A stretch of 64,000 nt of DNA from Paenibacillus dendrobii. Lineage in GTDB: Bacteria > Bacillota > Bacilli > Paenibacillales > Paenibacillaceae. The notes beneath the pieces were generated by a model, which was not told the DNA's origin, searched no databases, and worked only from the letters and a program-made list of their open reading frames with translations. Location of the stretch: NCBI RefSeq assembly GCF_009807035.1, contig NZ_WUBI01000003.1, positions 618,005 to 682,004 of the forward strand, written 5' to 3'. Shown here in pieces: positions 53,235 through 61,384 of the stretch. Both the position numbers and the translations under genes were made by a program. How positions within the stretch are numbered: position 1 is the stretch's first letter; every line of letters starts with the position of its first letter.

Positions 53235-53996
53235 ATGCTGCCACTGGAACGGCAAAAGAAGATTCTCGATCTATTGACAGTCAAAAAGGTACTCAAAATA
53301 ACGGAGCTTACAGATGAGCTGGATATCTCCATCGATACCCTTCGCAGGGATTTAAACTTGCTGACAACCCAGGGCAAAATCGAAAAAATCTATGGCGGCG
53401 TCAAGCTCGTTGACAGGTTCGGGGAGTCTTCCATGGATGAGCGGATGGTCAATCATTTGGAGGAAAAAGAACGGATCGCCCGCAAATGCAGCGAATATAT
53501 TAGCGACGGCGATTGTATCTATATTGACAGCGGATCGACGACCTATCAGATTGCCAAATATATTAAGCAAAAAAAGAAACTTACGGTCATCACCAATTCT
53601 ATCCCCGTCATTAACGAACTCATGCATTGCGAAGTCGAGCTGATCATCATCGGCGGGAAAATCAGACAGGATGAGCAGTCGGTCGTGGCGTTTGATTATA
53701 TTTTCAATTTTCATGAACTGAATGTCCGTAAGGCCTTCATCTGCTGCAGCGGCATCACGATCGAAAGAGGAATCTCGGACTACAACCTGGAGGAAGCCAT
53801 TACGCGCAAAAAAATGATCGAGCTCTCCAAGGAGGTATTCGTCGCCGCCGACAGCACCAAATTCGGAAAGGATGTTACGATCTCCATTGCCCCGCTTGAT
53901 CGGATTGACACGATTGTGACGGATGGAAACGTGGATCGAAGCTTTCTTCCCAAGTTTAAAAAAACGGGCACGACCTTAGTTATTGCCGACGTTTAA
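53235..53996 (+). CDS. DeoR-family regulator of the aminoethylphosphonate operon
   Basis: A 253-residue DeoR/GlpR-type repressor. The N-terminal HTH (L-K-I-T-E-L-T-D-E-L-D-I-S-I-D-T-L-R-R-D-L) carries the family signature, and the DeoR C-terminal sensor domain follows with Y-I-D-S-G-S-T-T-Y and the phosphosugar-type site V-A-A-D-S-T-K-F-G-K. It diverges from the aminoethylphosphonate operon and is the likely controller. The effector would be a phosphorylated or phosphonate compound such as phosphonoacetaldehyde, which is an inference. ATG at 53235 was preferred over GTG at 53226. Confidence 0.87.
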   Translation: MLPLERQKKILDLLTVKKVLKITELTDELDISIDTLRRDLNLLTTQGKIEKIYGGVKLVDRFGESSMDERMVNHLEEKERIARKCSEYISDGDCIYIDSGSTTYQIAKYIKQKKKLTVITNSIPVINELMHCEVELIIIGGKIRQDEQSVVAFDYIFNFHELNVRKAFICCSGITIERGISDYNLEEAITRKKMIELSKEVFVAADSTKFGKDVTISIAPLDRIDTIVTDGNVDRSFLPKFKKTGTTLVIADV

Positions 53997-54007
53997 TATG
54001 AAGACAA

Positions 54008-54066
54008 CAAAACGGACCTTTCACGAGTCGTTAATCCGAAACGACCTGAAAAAGTCCGCTTTTTTA
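54008..54066. terminator. Terminator between the DeoR gene and the van-like operon
   Basis: A long stem AACGGAC..ACGAGTCGTT/AAACGACCT..GTCCGCTT is followed by TTTTTT on +. It can also serve the converging operon. Confidence 0.75.
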
Positions 54067-54070
54067 TTTA

Positions 54071-55450
54071 CTATTCATTCTGAAAAGTTCTTTCCACCCG
54101 GCTGCCCAAACGGCTCAGTATTTCATTGCTCACCGTACCGCAGCGCTCTGCAATCTGACAGGCAGTAAGGGTCTCTTCTCCGTCTTGTCCAATAAGGGTA
54201 ACCGTATCCCCTTGCCGGACGCCATCGATGGAGGTAACATCCACCGTCAGTTGATCCATGCAGATGCTGCCGATCATGCTTGCACGCTGGCCGCGGATAA
54301 GAACGTACCCGCCATGTTCGGACAACGATCTCGGAATGCCGTCGGCATAACCAATGGAAACCGTGGCGATCCGGATATCATGGGAGGGTACGAAGTTTAG
54401 GCCGTATCCAACCGGATGATGGGCCTCTACCTCTTTGACTTGGGTTACCTTCGCCCTGAGAGTGAGGACCGGCCGCAAGTCGGCCTGGGCCTGCACCTGA
54501 TCCCCTTCATGGCTCAGCAGCCCATACAGAGCGATACCGGGGCGGACCAGGTCATAGCCAGCTCCAGGATAGTTCAGAATACCGTAGCTGCTCTGAATAT
54601 GAGTACGTCCAGGATTGATTTCCGCCGCTTTCAGCTTACGGATGACCTCGTCAAAACGCCGCATTTGCTCCTGCGTAAACTCCCGTGCTGTCTCTCCCTG
54701 ACTGTCAGACATCGACAAGTGACTGAAGATGCCTGTGACCCGCAGATGCGGGAAGCGGTAGCAATCCCGTATGGATTTCATATCTTGATAGGGCTCGCCC
54801 AAACGGTTCATGCCGGTGTCGATCTTAACATGGATGTTAATAGAAATACCGAATGCCTCTAGCGCCTCGCCGTATTCCCTGTTTACAAGCGTCTGAGTCA
54901 GCTGGTAGCGGGCAAGTTCAGGCGCAAGTCCGGGTGAGGTATATCCCAAAATGAGAATCTCGCCGCGGATCCCATGCTTTCGCAGGCTAATTCCCTCGCC
55001 AATTTCCGCGACCGCAAAATGGCCGATGCCTGCCCGGCTCAGTTCTTCTGCGATTTCATTACTGCCATGGCCATAAGCGTTTGCTTTGACGACGGCCATG
55101 ATGCGTGTCGCAGAAGGCGCAATTCTTTGCAGTTCTTCCGCATTATGTCTTAAATGATCAAGGTTGATTTCCGCCCAGGCCCTACCCCCGCTTAGCGCGG
55201 CTTCCTTTTGTTTCCCCGATGGAACAAGCGGAGCATAGGGTATCTTTCTATATAATGAGCGGACCGGTGCGGCCGTCAGCATGGGCAGGGAATGATATCC
55301 GGAAAGCTTCGGCACGCCTAAGGGACGGCCGGACGGCCGAACCATCAACGGTTCCAGGCCGTGTGAACGGACTGATTTTCTTTTTGTTCCCTGCACAGAA
55401 ACGAGAGAAGCCGGAAAGACCAACAGAAGTACGATGATGAGCGTTATCAT
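54071..55450 (-). CDS. Membrane-anchored VanT-like amino-acid (serine/alanine) racemase
   Basis: A 459-residue protein. One hydrophobic helix at residues 2-18 with K/R residues just after it implies a C-terminus in the cytoplasm. A Pro-rich linker to about residue 88 follows, then a complete alanine-racemase domain starting G-R-A-W-A-E-I-N-L-D-H-L-R, a wording close to VanT. The PLP lysine is Lys122 (V-V-K-A-N-A-Y-G-H-G) and the catalytic tyrosine is probably Tyr349 (V-G-Y-G). Known VanT proteins instead have a large acyltransferase-like membrane domain of some 300 residues. Start and upstream stop overlap (ATGA). In this operon it probably makes D-Ser, but D-Ala cannot be excluded. Confidence 0.8.
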   Translation of the reverse strand: MITLIIVLLLVFPASLVSVQGTKRKSVRSHGLEPLMVRPSGRPLGVPKLSGYHSLPMLTAAPVRSLYRKIPYAPLVPSGKQKEAALSGGRAWAEINLDHLRHNAEELQRIAPSATRIMAVVKANAYGHGSNEIAEELSRAGIGHFAVAEIGEGISLRKHGIRGEILILGYTSPGLAPELARYQLTQTLVNREYGEALEAFGISINIHVKIDTGMNRLGEPYQDMKSIRDCYRFPHLRVTGIFSHLSMSDSQGETAREFTQEQMRRFDEVIRKLKAAEINPGRTHIQSSYGILNYPGAGYDLVRPGIALYGLLSHEGDQVQAQADLRPVLTLRAKVTQVKEVEAHHPVGYGLNFVPSHDIRIATVSIGYADGIPRSLSEHGGYVLIRGQRASMIGSICMDQLTVDVTSIDGVRQGDTVTLIGQDGEETLTACQIAERCGTVSNEILSRLGSRVERTFQNE

Positions 55451-56259
55451 CGGGCTGCCTGTCCCTGGTCATGATAAATCGTCACGATACAGCCGTTCAC
55501 ATTATTGCCGGACACTTCTATCTTTGTCCCCGGCTTCATATCGATCGCGATTTCTTTCTCCTCGGCGCCCATCTCAACAAAATACATTTCAATCAGATGA
55601 TCTTTATGCTTTTTGAACAAATGCGGACCGTTCTGCGTGAACTGCTGCATGTACTCGGTATATTCCTCCAAACACATGCCGTACTGTTCCATGATCGTCG
55701 CATGCGGAATGCCGATGTAACGGAAATGCCATGGTTCGCAGGCGATATGGGTCAAATGCTCTTTCCCGTGACGATAGCGCTGAATGAACCCATGCGCTGC
55801 TGCCTGCCGGCGAAAAGCTGCATATACGCCATGATCCGGGAAGGAAGGGCACAGGTAATCCACGCCTGCGGTCAGCTCTCCGACATCCACAGCAAGCCCC
55901 GTCTGATGCTCGCTTTCATCCGGTCTTGCGACATAGCTGGCGGTAAAGATCGGCCCGTTATCCGCATAGGACTGATCGTAAATACGCTGCTGCTCCATGC
56001 GGGTACGGTAGCCGCTCACAATGCCAACTTGCTCTTTGGCCCCGCATGCCTTGAGCAAACCCTCCAGCTGCTGCAGGCATGTCCGCTCAAGACGCATATT
56101 CCTCTCTTCCGTACTGGCATGCGTAATATCTTGAACCGGCGCTAAGTTCTTGGGGTGGACGGCATATTGCAGCGGGTGCTCTGAATTCACCAGAACCAAA
56201 GTGCCGCGGCCAATCATCTTCGGATGGATGCGGATCATGCATTCGGATGTGCCAATCAT
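55447..56259 (-). CDS. VanXY-like D,D-dipeptidase/D,D-carboxypeptidase
   Basis: A 270-residue zinc peptidase of the VanY/VanXY (M15) family. The zinc ligands His118 and Asp125 lie in S-E-H-Q-T-G-L-A-V-D, and the motif E-P-W-H-F at residues 175-179 supplies the catalytic Glu and third ligand His178. There is no signal peptide, consistent with the cytoplasmic VanXY group, which hydrolyses D-Ala-D-Ala and removes terminal D-Ala from precursors. The extra 70 C-terminal residues are beta-rich, as in VanXYG-like proteins. Both ends overlap neighbouring genes by four bases. Confidence 0.82.
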   Translation of the reverse strand: MIGTSECMIRIHPKMIGRGTLVLVNSEHPLQYAVHPKNLAPVQDITHASTEERNMRLERTCLQQLEGLLKACGAKEQVGIVSGYRTRMEQQRIYDQSYADNGPIFTASYVARPDESEHQTGLAVDVGELTAGVDYLCPSFPDHGVYAAFRRQAAAHGFIQRYRHGKEHLTHIACEPWHFRYIGIPHATIMEQYGMCLEEYTEYMQQFTQNGPHLFKKHKDHLIEMYFVEMGAEEKEIAIDMKPGTKIEVSGNNVNGCIVTIYHDQGQAAR

Positions 56260-57326
56260 GAGTTTACCTCCCTTGCCAGAGCGTGCTGGATCAGTTGATC
56301 CATCAGCTCCGGATATGAAATATGGCTTGCGCGCATCATGTTCGGATACCGGCTTGCAGCCGTGAATCCAGGCATGGTATTGACCTCATTAAACACAATG
56401 CATTCATCCTCGGTGATGAACATGTCCACTCTGGCCAGGCCTGTACAGCCCAGCGTGCGGTAGATCAGCTTGGACGTTTCTCTCACCTTAGCCGCCATTT
56501 CTTCGGAGATTCTTGCAGGCAGGTGGATTTTCGAAGAGACCAGGGAATATTTCTCGTCGTAGTCGAAAAACTCGCCTTGCAGCTCGATTTCATCGACCTC
56601 GGCAATCATCGGATCGCCATGGCCGAGTACAGCGCAGCCCACCTCGAATCCGGTAATATTTTGTTCGATAATGACTTTTGTATCATGCAAAAAAGCGTTC
56701 TGGATACCATTCATCAGTTCCAATTTATCATAAGCTTTGGTAATGCCGAATGATGATCCAGAGCGGGACGGCTTGATGAACAGCGGGAATCCAAGCGGCT
56801 CAGCCTCTTTTACTGCCGTGTATAAATCATCCTCCGCATACACGGTAATGGACTGTGCAACATCAATTCCTGCAGCCTTCACAAGCTGACTCGCGATTCC
56901 TTTGTCCATGCACACCGCTGAAGATAACGTATCGCAGCCGACAAAAGGGATTCCGGCCAGCTCCAGCAGGCCCTGCACCGTACCATCCTCGCCGTTCTTG
57001 CCATGAAGCACCGGAAACACCACATCCACCGGCGTCACACGGTATTCCGTGCCAACCAGCTCCACGATCCCGGCCAGATCCCGGCTAGGCGATATGAAGG
57101 ATGAGATGCAGCTGGAATGTGCCCGCCAGCGGTCATCGCGTATTTCTTCTGTACTGCCGCCGTATCTGAACCAAGCTCCCTCTTTCGTGATGCCGATCAG
57201 GACCAAATCATATTTGGACGCATTCAGATGATCAATGACCGAAGCCGCCGACTTCAGCGATATATCATATTCCGTTGAGCAGCCCCCGAACAATACGGCG
57301 ACGGTTTTCTTCTGTATATTTTGCAT
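56256..57326 (-). CDS. D-Ala-D-Ser (VanC/VanG-type) ligase
   Basis: A 356-residue ATP-grasp ligase. The N-terminus V-A-V-L-F-G-G-C-S-T-E-Y-D-I-S is of the Van type. The ATP loop reads K-P-S-R-S-G-S-S-F-G, and the omega-loop F-F-D-Y-D-E-K-Y-S-L is followed by S-S-K-I-H-L-P-A-R-I. This pattern matches VanC/VanG D-Ser ligases and differs from VanA-type D-Lac ligases, which lack D-Y-x-E-K-Y here. The Mg/ATP end is F-N-E-V-N-T-M-P-G-F. ATG at 57326 has GGGGAG eight bases upstream. It should make D-Ala-D-Ser for peptidoglycan precursors with low vancomycin affinity. A housekeeping Ddl function is less likely given the coupled genes. Confidence 0.78.
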   Translation of the reverse strand: MQNIQKKTVAVLFGGCSTEYDISLKSAASVIDHLNASKYDLVLIGITKEGAWFRYGGSTEEIRDDRWRAHSSCISSFISPSRDLAGIVELVGTEYRVTPVDVVFPVLHGKNGEDGTVQGLLELAGIPFVGCDTLSSAVCMDKGIASQLVKAAGIDVAQSITVYAEDDLYTAVKEAEPLGFPLFIKPSRSGSSFGITKAYDKLELMNGIQNAFLHDTKVIIEQNITGFEVGCAVLGHGDPMIAEVDEIELQGEFFDYDEKYSLVSSKIHLPARISEEMAAKVRETSKLIYRTLGCTGLARVDMFITEDECIVFNEVNTMPGFTAASRYPNMMRASHISYPELMDQLIQHALAREVNS

Positions 57327-57387
57327 CGAATAATCTCCCCAGTTCATACGGGCCGGCCAGAAGTATGCTTGGGCCAACACCAAGATA

Positions 57388-57399
57388 CGTTGAATTATA
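57388..57399 (-). promoter_or_regulatory. Candidate -10 region of the van-like operon
   Basis: A consensus -10 TATAAT (57394-57399, minus strand) stands about 60 bases before the ligase start. No acceptable -35 is found 16-18 bases upstream, which would suit an activator-dependent promoter. Confidence 0.4.
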
Positions 57400-57480
57400 G
57401 GGAGCGCACTTTAAGTAAATTGAAACGAAAAATAAAAGTTGGTAAAGGAAATCTAAAGAAAAGATAAAGATTCTGCGCAA

Positions 57481-57515
57481 TAAAAAACCACATAGAGCAG
57501 GTGCCTCCCATGTGG
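57481..57515 (-). terminator. Terminator of the GH78 gene
   Basis: The stem CCACATG/TATGTGG around a GC-rich loop is followed on the minus strand by TTTTTTATTG. Confidence 0.7.
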
Positions 57516-57550
57516 CTGAAATTCAATACCATCCTAAACTCTCGGGTATA

Positions 57551-57578
57551 CAAATACCGTCAGCGCACTGACGGTATT
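57551..57578. other. 28-bp near-perfect palindromic hairpin
   Basis: AAATACCGTCAG/CTGACGGTATTT with loop CGCA lies between the GH78 stop codon and its terminator. It may be an additional terminator or an mRNA end protector. Confidence 0.6.
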
Positions 57579-57624
57579 TAATGCCTATGCTTTTCATTGT
57601 ATCTGTAAAAAATCAACGATAGCC

Positions 57625-60558
57625 TTACTTACTTTCTACTATTTTCACTCTCTTTTGCATTCCGTCCGGTACACGCACTTCAACCTCCACCCCGCCAGGC
57701 ACGAACACGTCGATATCCATCATGTCCCCGTCCACACTCCAGCTTACATCCATTCGGCCACCCTGCGGCAAAGGCACGCTGCCCCTTGCCCAGACAAGAT
57801 CGCATGGCTGCGGTTCAACGAGGATGCGGGTCCAGCCGGGATCGGCACGCTTAACGCCGAGAATGTTCCGACCCAAAAAATATCCGGGTGCCGCCGACCA
57901 GGCATGACAGTGGCTTCTTGTTAATTGGTCTTTGTTAGCCCGGTTTTCCGTGAAATTCGGGTACATCTCCCAGCAGGTTGTAGCATCATATCGAAGCATC
58001 TGCCCATAATTGAAACGGATATCGTTCAGCATGTGCTCATACCGTCCGGCTTCGGCAAGCGCCTCATAATAGAAGAAAGACATGAAAGGACTACCGATTT
58101 GAACGAAGGACGACGGAGGGTCCAGCAGATACGAACCGACGATCTCTTTGCGCTTACCGGATGCCACGCCCGACAGGTATGCCAAAACCTGCGTCTGCAT
58201 GCTGAAGATATCCGAACGTCTTCCATCCGAGTGAATGCAGTCCAGATACGCCTGCTGCCCTTCTTCCCATAGATGGGCGTTAATCGCCGAGGATAGCGTC
58301 TTCGCCGCTTGAATCCATGGCTTTGTGGCTTCTGCATCCTCGCCCGCGATCCGGGCAAGCTCGGCCGCCTTCTTCAGCGCAAGCACAAGCACCAAATTCT
58401 GATGCGTCACGATTCCGTCATTCGGTTGATCGATCGGGGCCCAATCCAGCAGGTTCCATCCCCTCATATCGAGCAGCCCATCCGCATTCAGATTCTTTAG
58501 ATAATGCTCCAGCGTGAACCGTACCGCCGGCCAAATCTCCATGGCAAAATCCCTATCGTTCGCATGTTCTACATACTCCAAGCAGGCGATAGACCAGAAA
58601 AACGTCCAGTTCGGAATCACGCTGCTCCAGCCGCTCGGCACCTGATCGATATAAAGCGGAGACATGTCCTTAGACCCCGGAACCAGATTCAAGCACCTTT
58701 TCACGATATCCAGCGCGCCAAAGACATAATAGTTGACCAGAGCCTCATTCCGGCTGTCTCCCACCCAGAATACCTGCTCGTACGAAGGACAATCCACGAA
58801 TGTATCCTCCATGCACAGCCTTGTCGTATGCCGACTGATATTCCAAATCTCGTTCAGCATCATGTCAGAGCATTGGAAGGCTCCCGCGTTCGTCACCGGG
58901 TACGTGCTTTGATGCACATATACCTCATAGAGCCTCACAGGTGCCTCAGCGCCTCGTATCGTCAGCACCATATAGCGGAATCCCCGGCGAACCGGTGACA
59001 GGTAACGCTGCCTTCCCTCGCGGCATATATACCGGATCGTATTGTCCAGCCCATAAGTGTGTTGTCTGAATTCGTCCCGAATATACTCAATCCCGTATAC
59101 ATCAATGATCGTTCCCGCCTTGGCCTCAACCTCAAATCCGATGAACCCCGTCGTTTCCCGGCCTACATCAATCACGATCTCATAGTCGGATTCAGCATTC
59201 TCAAACCGCGGTATCACAGCTGGCTCCGGCGTTGGCAAAATGGCATGCTCAAGTTGAGACGGAATACTGAGGGACTCAGCCTCTACCGTCCAAATGCCAG
59301 CCCCAAGCACATCATCCTCACAGTACAAGGCGCCCGGCAAAGGTCGTATCCGTCCGCTCAGATCCGCAAGCTCTTTTACACTGGCGGCCCCGGCAGCCTT
59401 CACATATTCCGGATGGTCCACCCTCATCTGCTGTGGCTCCTGATGATCGATATGAACCATGGTATCAAAAGGTCCTATCAGCACAAACGGAGTCTCCTCC
59501 ATATTGGTTCCGGTTCCCCCTGGTGTTCTCCATTCCAGCGCTGCTTCACTATTTGCGGCCAAGTGGAAGCTTCCCCCGTGATCCCATGACGTGACGTCAA
59601 TCAGCACAAAATGCTCCCCTGCATCCAGGTCCAGCGTGCAATATCGCTCGGGTGTATCGCCGAACCATTCCGTACACAGCTTACCATCCACCCACACCCT
59701 ATCAGTCCGCCATCCCCCCGGAAATCCCAAAGTGATCGTGCCGGATTCCTTCAATAGAAGCTCTCCTGCCAGATAACCGACATAACTTACCGGATTGGCA
59801 TGCAAGATGCTGTCTGGCACCATCGCTGCCCTGAGATCAATTGCCGCCGTCCAGGATGGAGCCTGTACCCGGCGCAGCGAAACTAACCGGGAAGGGTACA
59901 TCTTCTCCTCCGTCAAAAAAGGGATATCTCTTGGCTTAAGCCGTTTCCAAGGATCCACGCCTGCAGGCCCGATGCACTTGGCCTTCTCCCATGTGGAATC
60001 CGGCCCGTCTTCACGGTAGCAGGTCAATATCCACTTTTCATCCCATGCCCGTGCATCATATACGTCGGCGAAGCCCTGCTGACAGCACATACGCGGTGAG
60101 CGGGGATTCTGTGCAAGCAATTTCGAAGTTGACCATGTATCGTCGCTGCAAATCCGCAGGATATTATTCCGGACGGCATTTGAATCTGGCGTGAAGGTGC
60201 ATTCCAGTTCGGCCAAAAGGCCGCCTCTGCCGCGTATATAATAGAAGTTCGTTAAACCGAAATGCAGGACATGAACCGCAATGACATTCCGCTGTCCAGC
60301 ACGTAGGAGATGTCCCACTTCATAAGAGTCATAAAATTGTTCCTCCCTCCAGGAACGCACCGGCCCTCGGCCGATCCGCTCACCGTTGACGTAGAGAATA
60401 TAGCGGGAATCCGCAGCCAGGTGCAGCCACGCTTCCTCCAAACCTTCCGCAGGCAATTCAAAAACTTTTCGAAAACAGCGCCACTCATTACGCGGACTCT
60501 CCTCGTGGCCTCCCCAGATCCACTGCGCGGTCCATGATCTTGCATTCATTTGATTCAT
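57625..60558 (-). CDS. Alpha-L-rhamnosidase-like protein, glycoside hydrolase family 78
   Basis: A 977-residue cytoplasmic protein. N-terminal beta-sandwich domains (about 1-200, with A-D-S-R-Y-I-L-Y-V-N-G and the fitting R-G-P-V-R-S-W) and a second sandwich near residues 240-340 precede the (alpha/alpha)6 barrel at about 580-880 with F-V-D-C-P-S-Y-E-Q, W-V-G-D-S-R-N-E, and a final beta domain. The D-C-P-x-x-E-Q and G-D-x-R-N-E motifs correspond to the catalytic region of GH78 enzymes. The likely substrate is a terminal alpha-L-rhamnose of imported glycans. It stands alone and diverges from the Pro-Pro endopeptidase gene. Confidence 0.85.
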   Translation of the reverse strand: MNQMNARSWTAQWIWGGHEESPRNEWRCFRKVFELPAEGLEEAWLHLAADSRYILYVNGERIGRGPVRSWREEQFYDSYEVGHLLRAGQRNVIAVHVLHFGLTNFYYIRGRGGLLAELECTFTPDSNAVRNNILRICSDDTWSTSKLLAQNPRSPRMCCQQGFADVYDARAWDEKWILTCYREDGPDSTWEKAKCIGPAGVDPWKRLKPRDIPFLTEEKMYPSRLVSLRRVQAPSWTAAIDLRAAMVPDSILHANPVSYVGYLAGELLLKESGTITLGFPGGWRTDRVWVDGKLCTEWFGDTPERYCTLDLDAGEHFVLIDVTSWDHGGSFHLAANSEAALEWRTPGGTGTNMEETPFVLIGPFDTMVHIDHQEPQQMRVDHPEYVKAAGAASVKELADLSGRIRPLPGALYCEDDVLGAGIWTVEAESLSIPSQLEHAILPTPEPAVIPRFENAESDYEIVIDVGRETTGFIGFEVEAKAGTIIDVYGIEYIRDEFRQHTYGLDNTIRYICREGRQRYLSPVRRGFRYMVLTIRGAEAPVRLYEVYVHQSTYPVTNAGAFQCSDMMLNEIWNISRHTTRLCMEDTFVDCPSYEQVFWVGDSRNEALVNYYVFGALDIVKRCLNLVPGSKDMSPLYIDQVPSGWSSVIPNWTFFWSIACLEYVEHANDRDFAMEIWPAVRFTLEHYLKNLNADGLLDMRGWNLLDWAPIDQPNDGIVTHQNLVLVLALKKAAELARIAGEDAEATKPWIQAAKTLSSAINAHLWEEGQQAYLDCIHSDGRRSDIFSMQTQVLAYLSGVASGKRKEIVGSYLLDPPSSFVQIGSPFMSFFYYEALAEAGRYEHMLNDIRFNYGQMLRYDATTCWEMYPNFTENRANKDQLTRSHCHAWSAAPGYFLGRNILGVKRADPGWTRILVEPQPCDLVWARGSVPLPQGGRMDVSWSVDGDMMDIDVFVPGGVEVEVRVPDGMQKRVKIVESK

Positions 60559-60934
60559 CAGCTCCTTTTCGGGATGGATAGGATTGAAATCGCATACATG
60601 TTTGTTCTGCTCTTACGTTTCATCAACAGTACATATCATTCCTGCTGTGAACACCCATTTCGTTAAAAATGAAATTCCACTCTCATCTCAATACGGAGTA
60701 CATCCAAAAACTTGGCGGTTCATGGGATAAGCCTGTTCATCGAACGATGATCCGATTTACGATCATTGAACTGGATTCAGACCCTTTGGACTAAATATAT
60801 TCTTTTACCCATTAAAAATACTGATTCTATAGACTCGGGCATCACGCCTATCCGCCCACGCCCGATGACCCAGTTTCTGCCATGATTCCAGACCATTCGT
60901 CAACATTTAACGCGACTCTTTTCCTACTTTTATC

Positions 60935-60963
60935 TTGACTATTAAATCTAGCAGATTTAATAT
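60935..60963 (+). promoter_or_regulatory. Promoter of the PPEP gene with palindromic operator
   Basis: A -35 TTGACT (60935-60940) and -10 TAATAT (60958-60963) lie 17 bases apart. The perfect 21-base palindrome ATTAAATCT-AGC-AGATTTAAT (60941-60961) fills the spacer. A leader hairpin (AGATA..CCCT/AGGG..TATCT, about 60970-61013) follows before the first riboswitch. The rest of 60559-60930 shows nothing I can assign. Confidence 0.7.
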
Positions 60964-61065
60964 ATTGGTAGATAATCCCTTCATACTAGATTCATGTACT
61001 AGAGAGGGCTATCTATTCTTCAGTTCAATTTACAGATAATAGATTTTAATGATCAAACACTAAAA

Positions 61066-61156
61066 AAATGATAAAGGCAAACCCATTGAAAAGTGGGGAC
61101 GCAAAACTACAGGGGCTAACGCGAATGATTCGCCATGCCAGCCAGTTACCGACATA
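61066..61156 (+). promoter_or_regulatory. c-di-GMP-I riboswitch (GEMM-I), first aptamer
   Basis: The sequence carries the GEMM-I hallmarks in order: GGCAAACC, a GAAA-capped stem CCATT/AGTGG, GGGACGCAAA, a second stem with GGGGCTAACGCGAATGATTCGC, and the 3' strand CAGTTACCGA. A strong terminator follows, so c-di-GMP binding should decide transcription read-through. Confidence 0.92.
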
Positions 61157-61182
61157 AGGTGCAACGTTATTCGTTGTTATTC

Positions 61183-61213
61183 AACCCTTCTTATTTCGGT
61201 AAGAAGGGTTTTT
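61183..61213 (+). terminator. Expression-platform terminator after aptamer 1
   Basis: The perfect 11-base stem AACCCTTCTTA/TAAGAAGGGTT with loop TTTCGG is followed by T residues. Upstream bases 61156-61190 can form an alternative hairpin (GCAACG/CGTTGT) that overlaps the terminator arm. Confidence 0.85.
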
Positions 61214-61245
61214 CGCGCTTTATCACAATTACATATGTCAACTCC

Positions 61246-61338
61246 GTATTGACAAAGGCAAACCCATTGAAAGATGGGGGCGCAAAGCTATAGGAGCTAA
61301 CGCGATGCAAGTCGCCATGCTAGCCAGTTACCGATATT
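61246..61338 (+). promoter_or_regulatory. c-di-GMP-I riboswitch (GEMM-I), second aptamer
   Basis: A second copy about 180 bases after the first, with GGCAAACC, a GAAA-capped stem CCATT/GATGG, GGGGCGCAAAGC, and a GCAA-capped stem GCGAT/GTCGC. The aptamers differ at many loop and stem positions while pairing is kept, so both are probably functional. Confidence 0.92.
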
Positions 61339-61340
61339 GA

Positions 61341-61370
61341 AGCCTAACGTTTGATATGACGTTAGCTTTT
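61341..61370 (+). terminator. Hairpin with short T-tract after aptamer 2
   Basis: The stem CTAACGT/ACGTTAG (61344-61365) plus CTTTT immediately precedes the GGAGG ribosome site (61371-61375). It could act as a terminator or influence ribosome access. Confidence 0.65.
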
Positions 61371-61384
61371 GGAGGATGTTCGAG

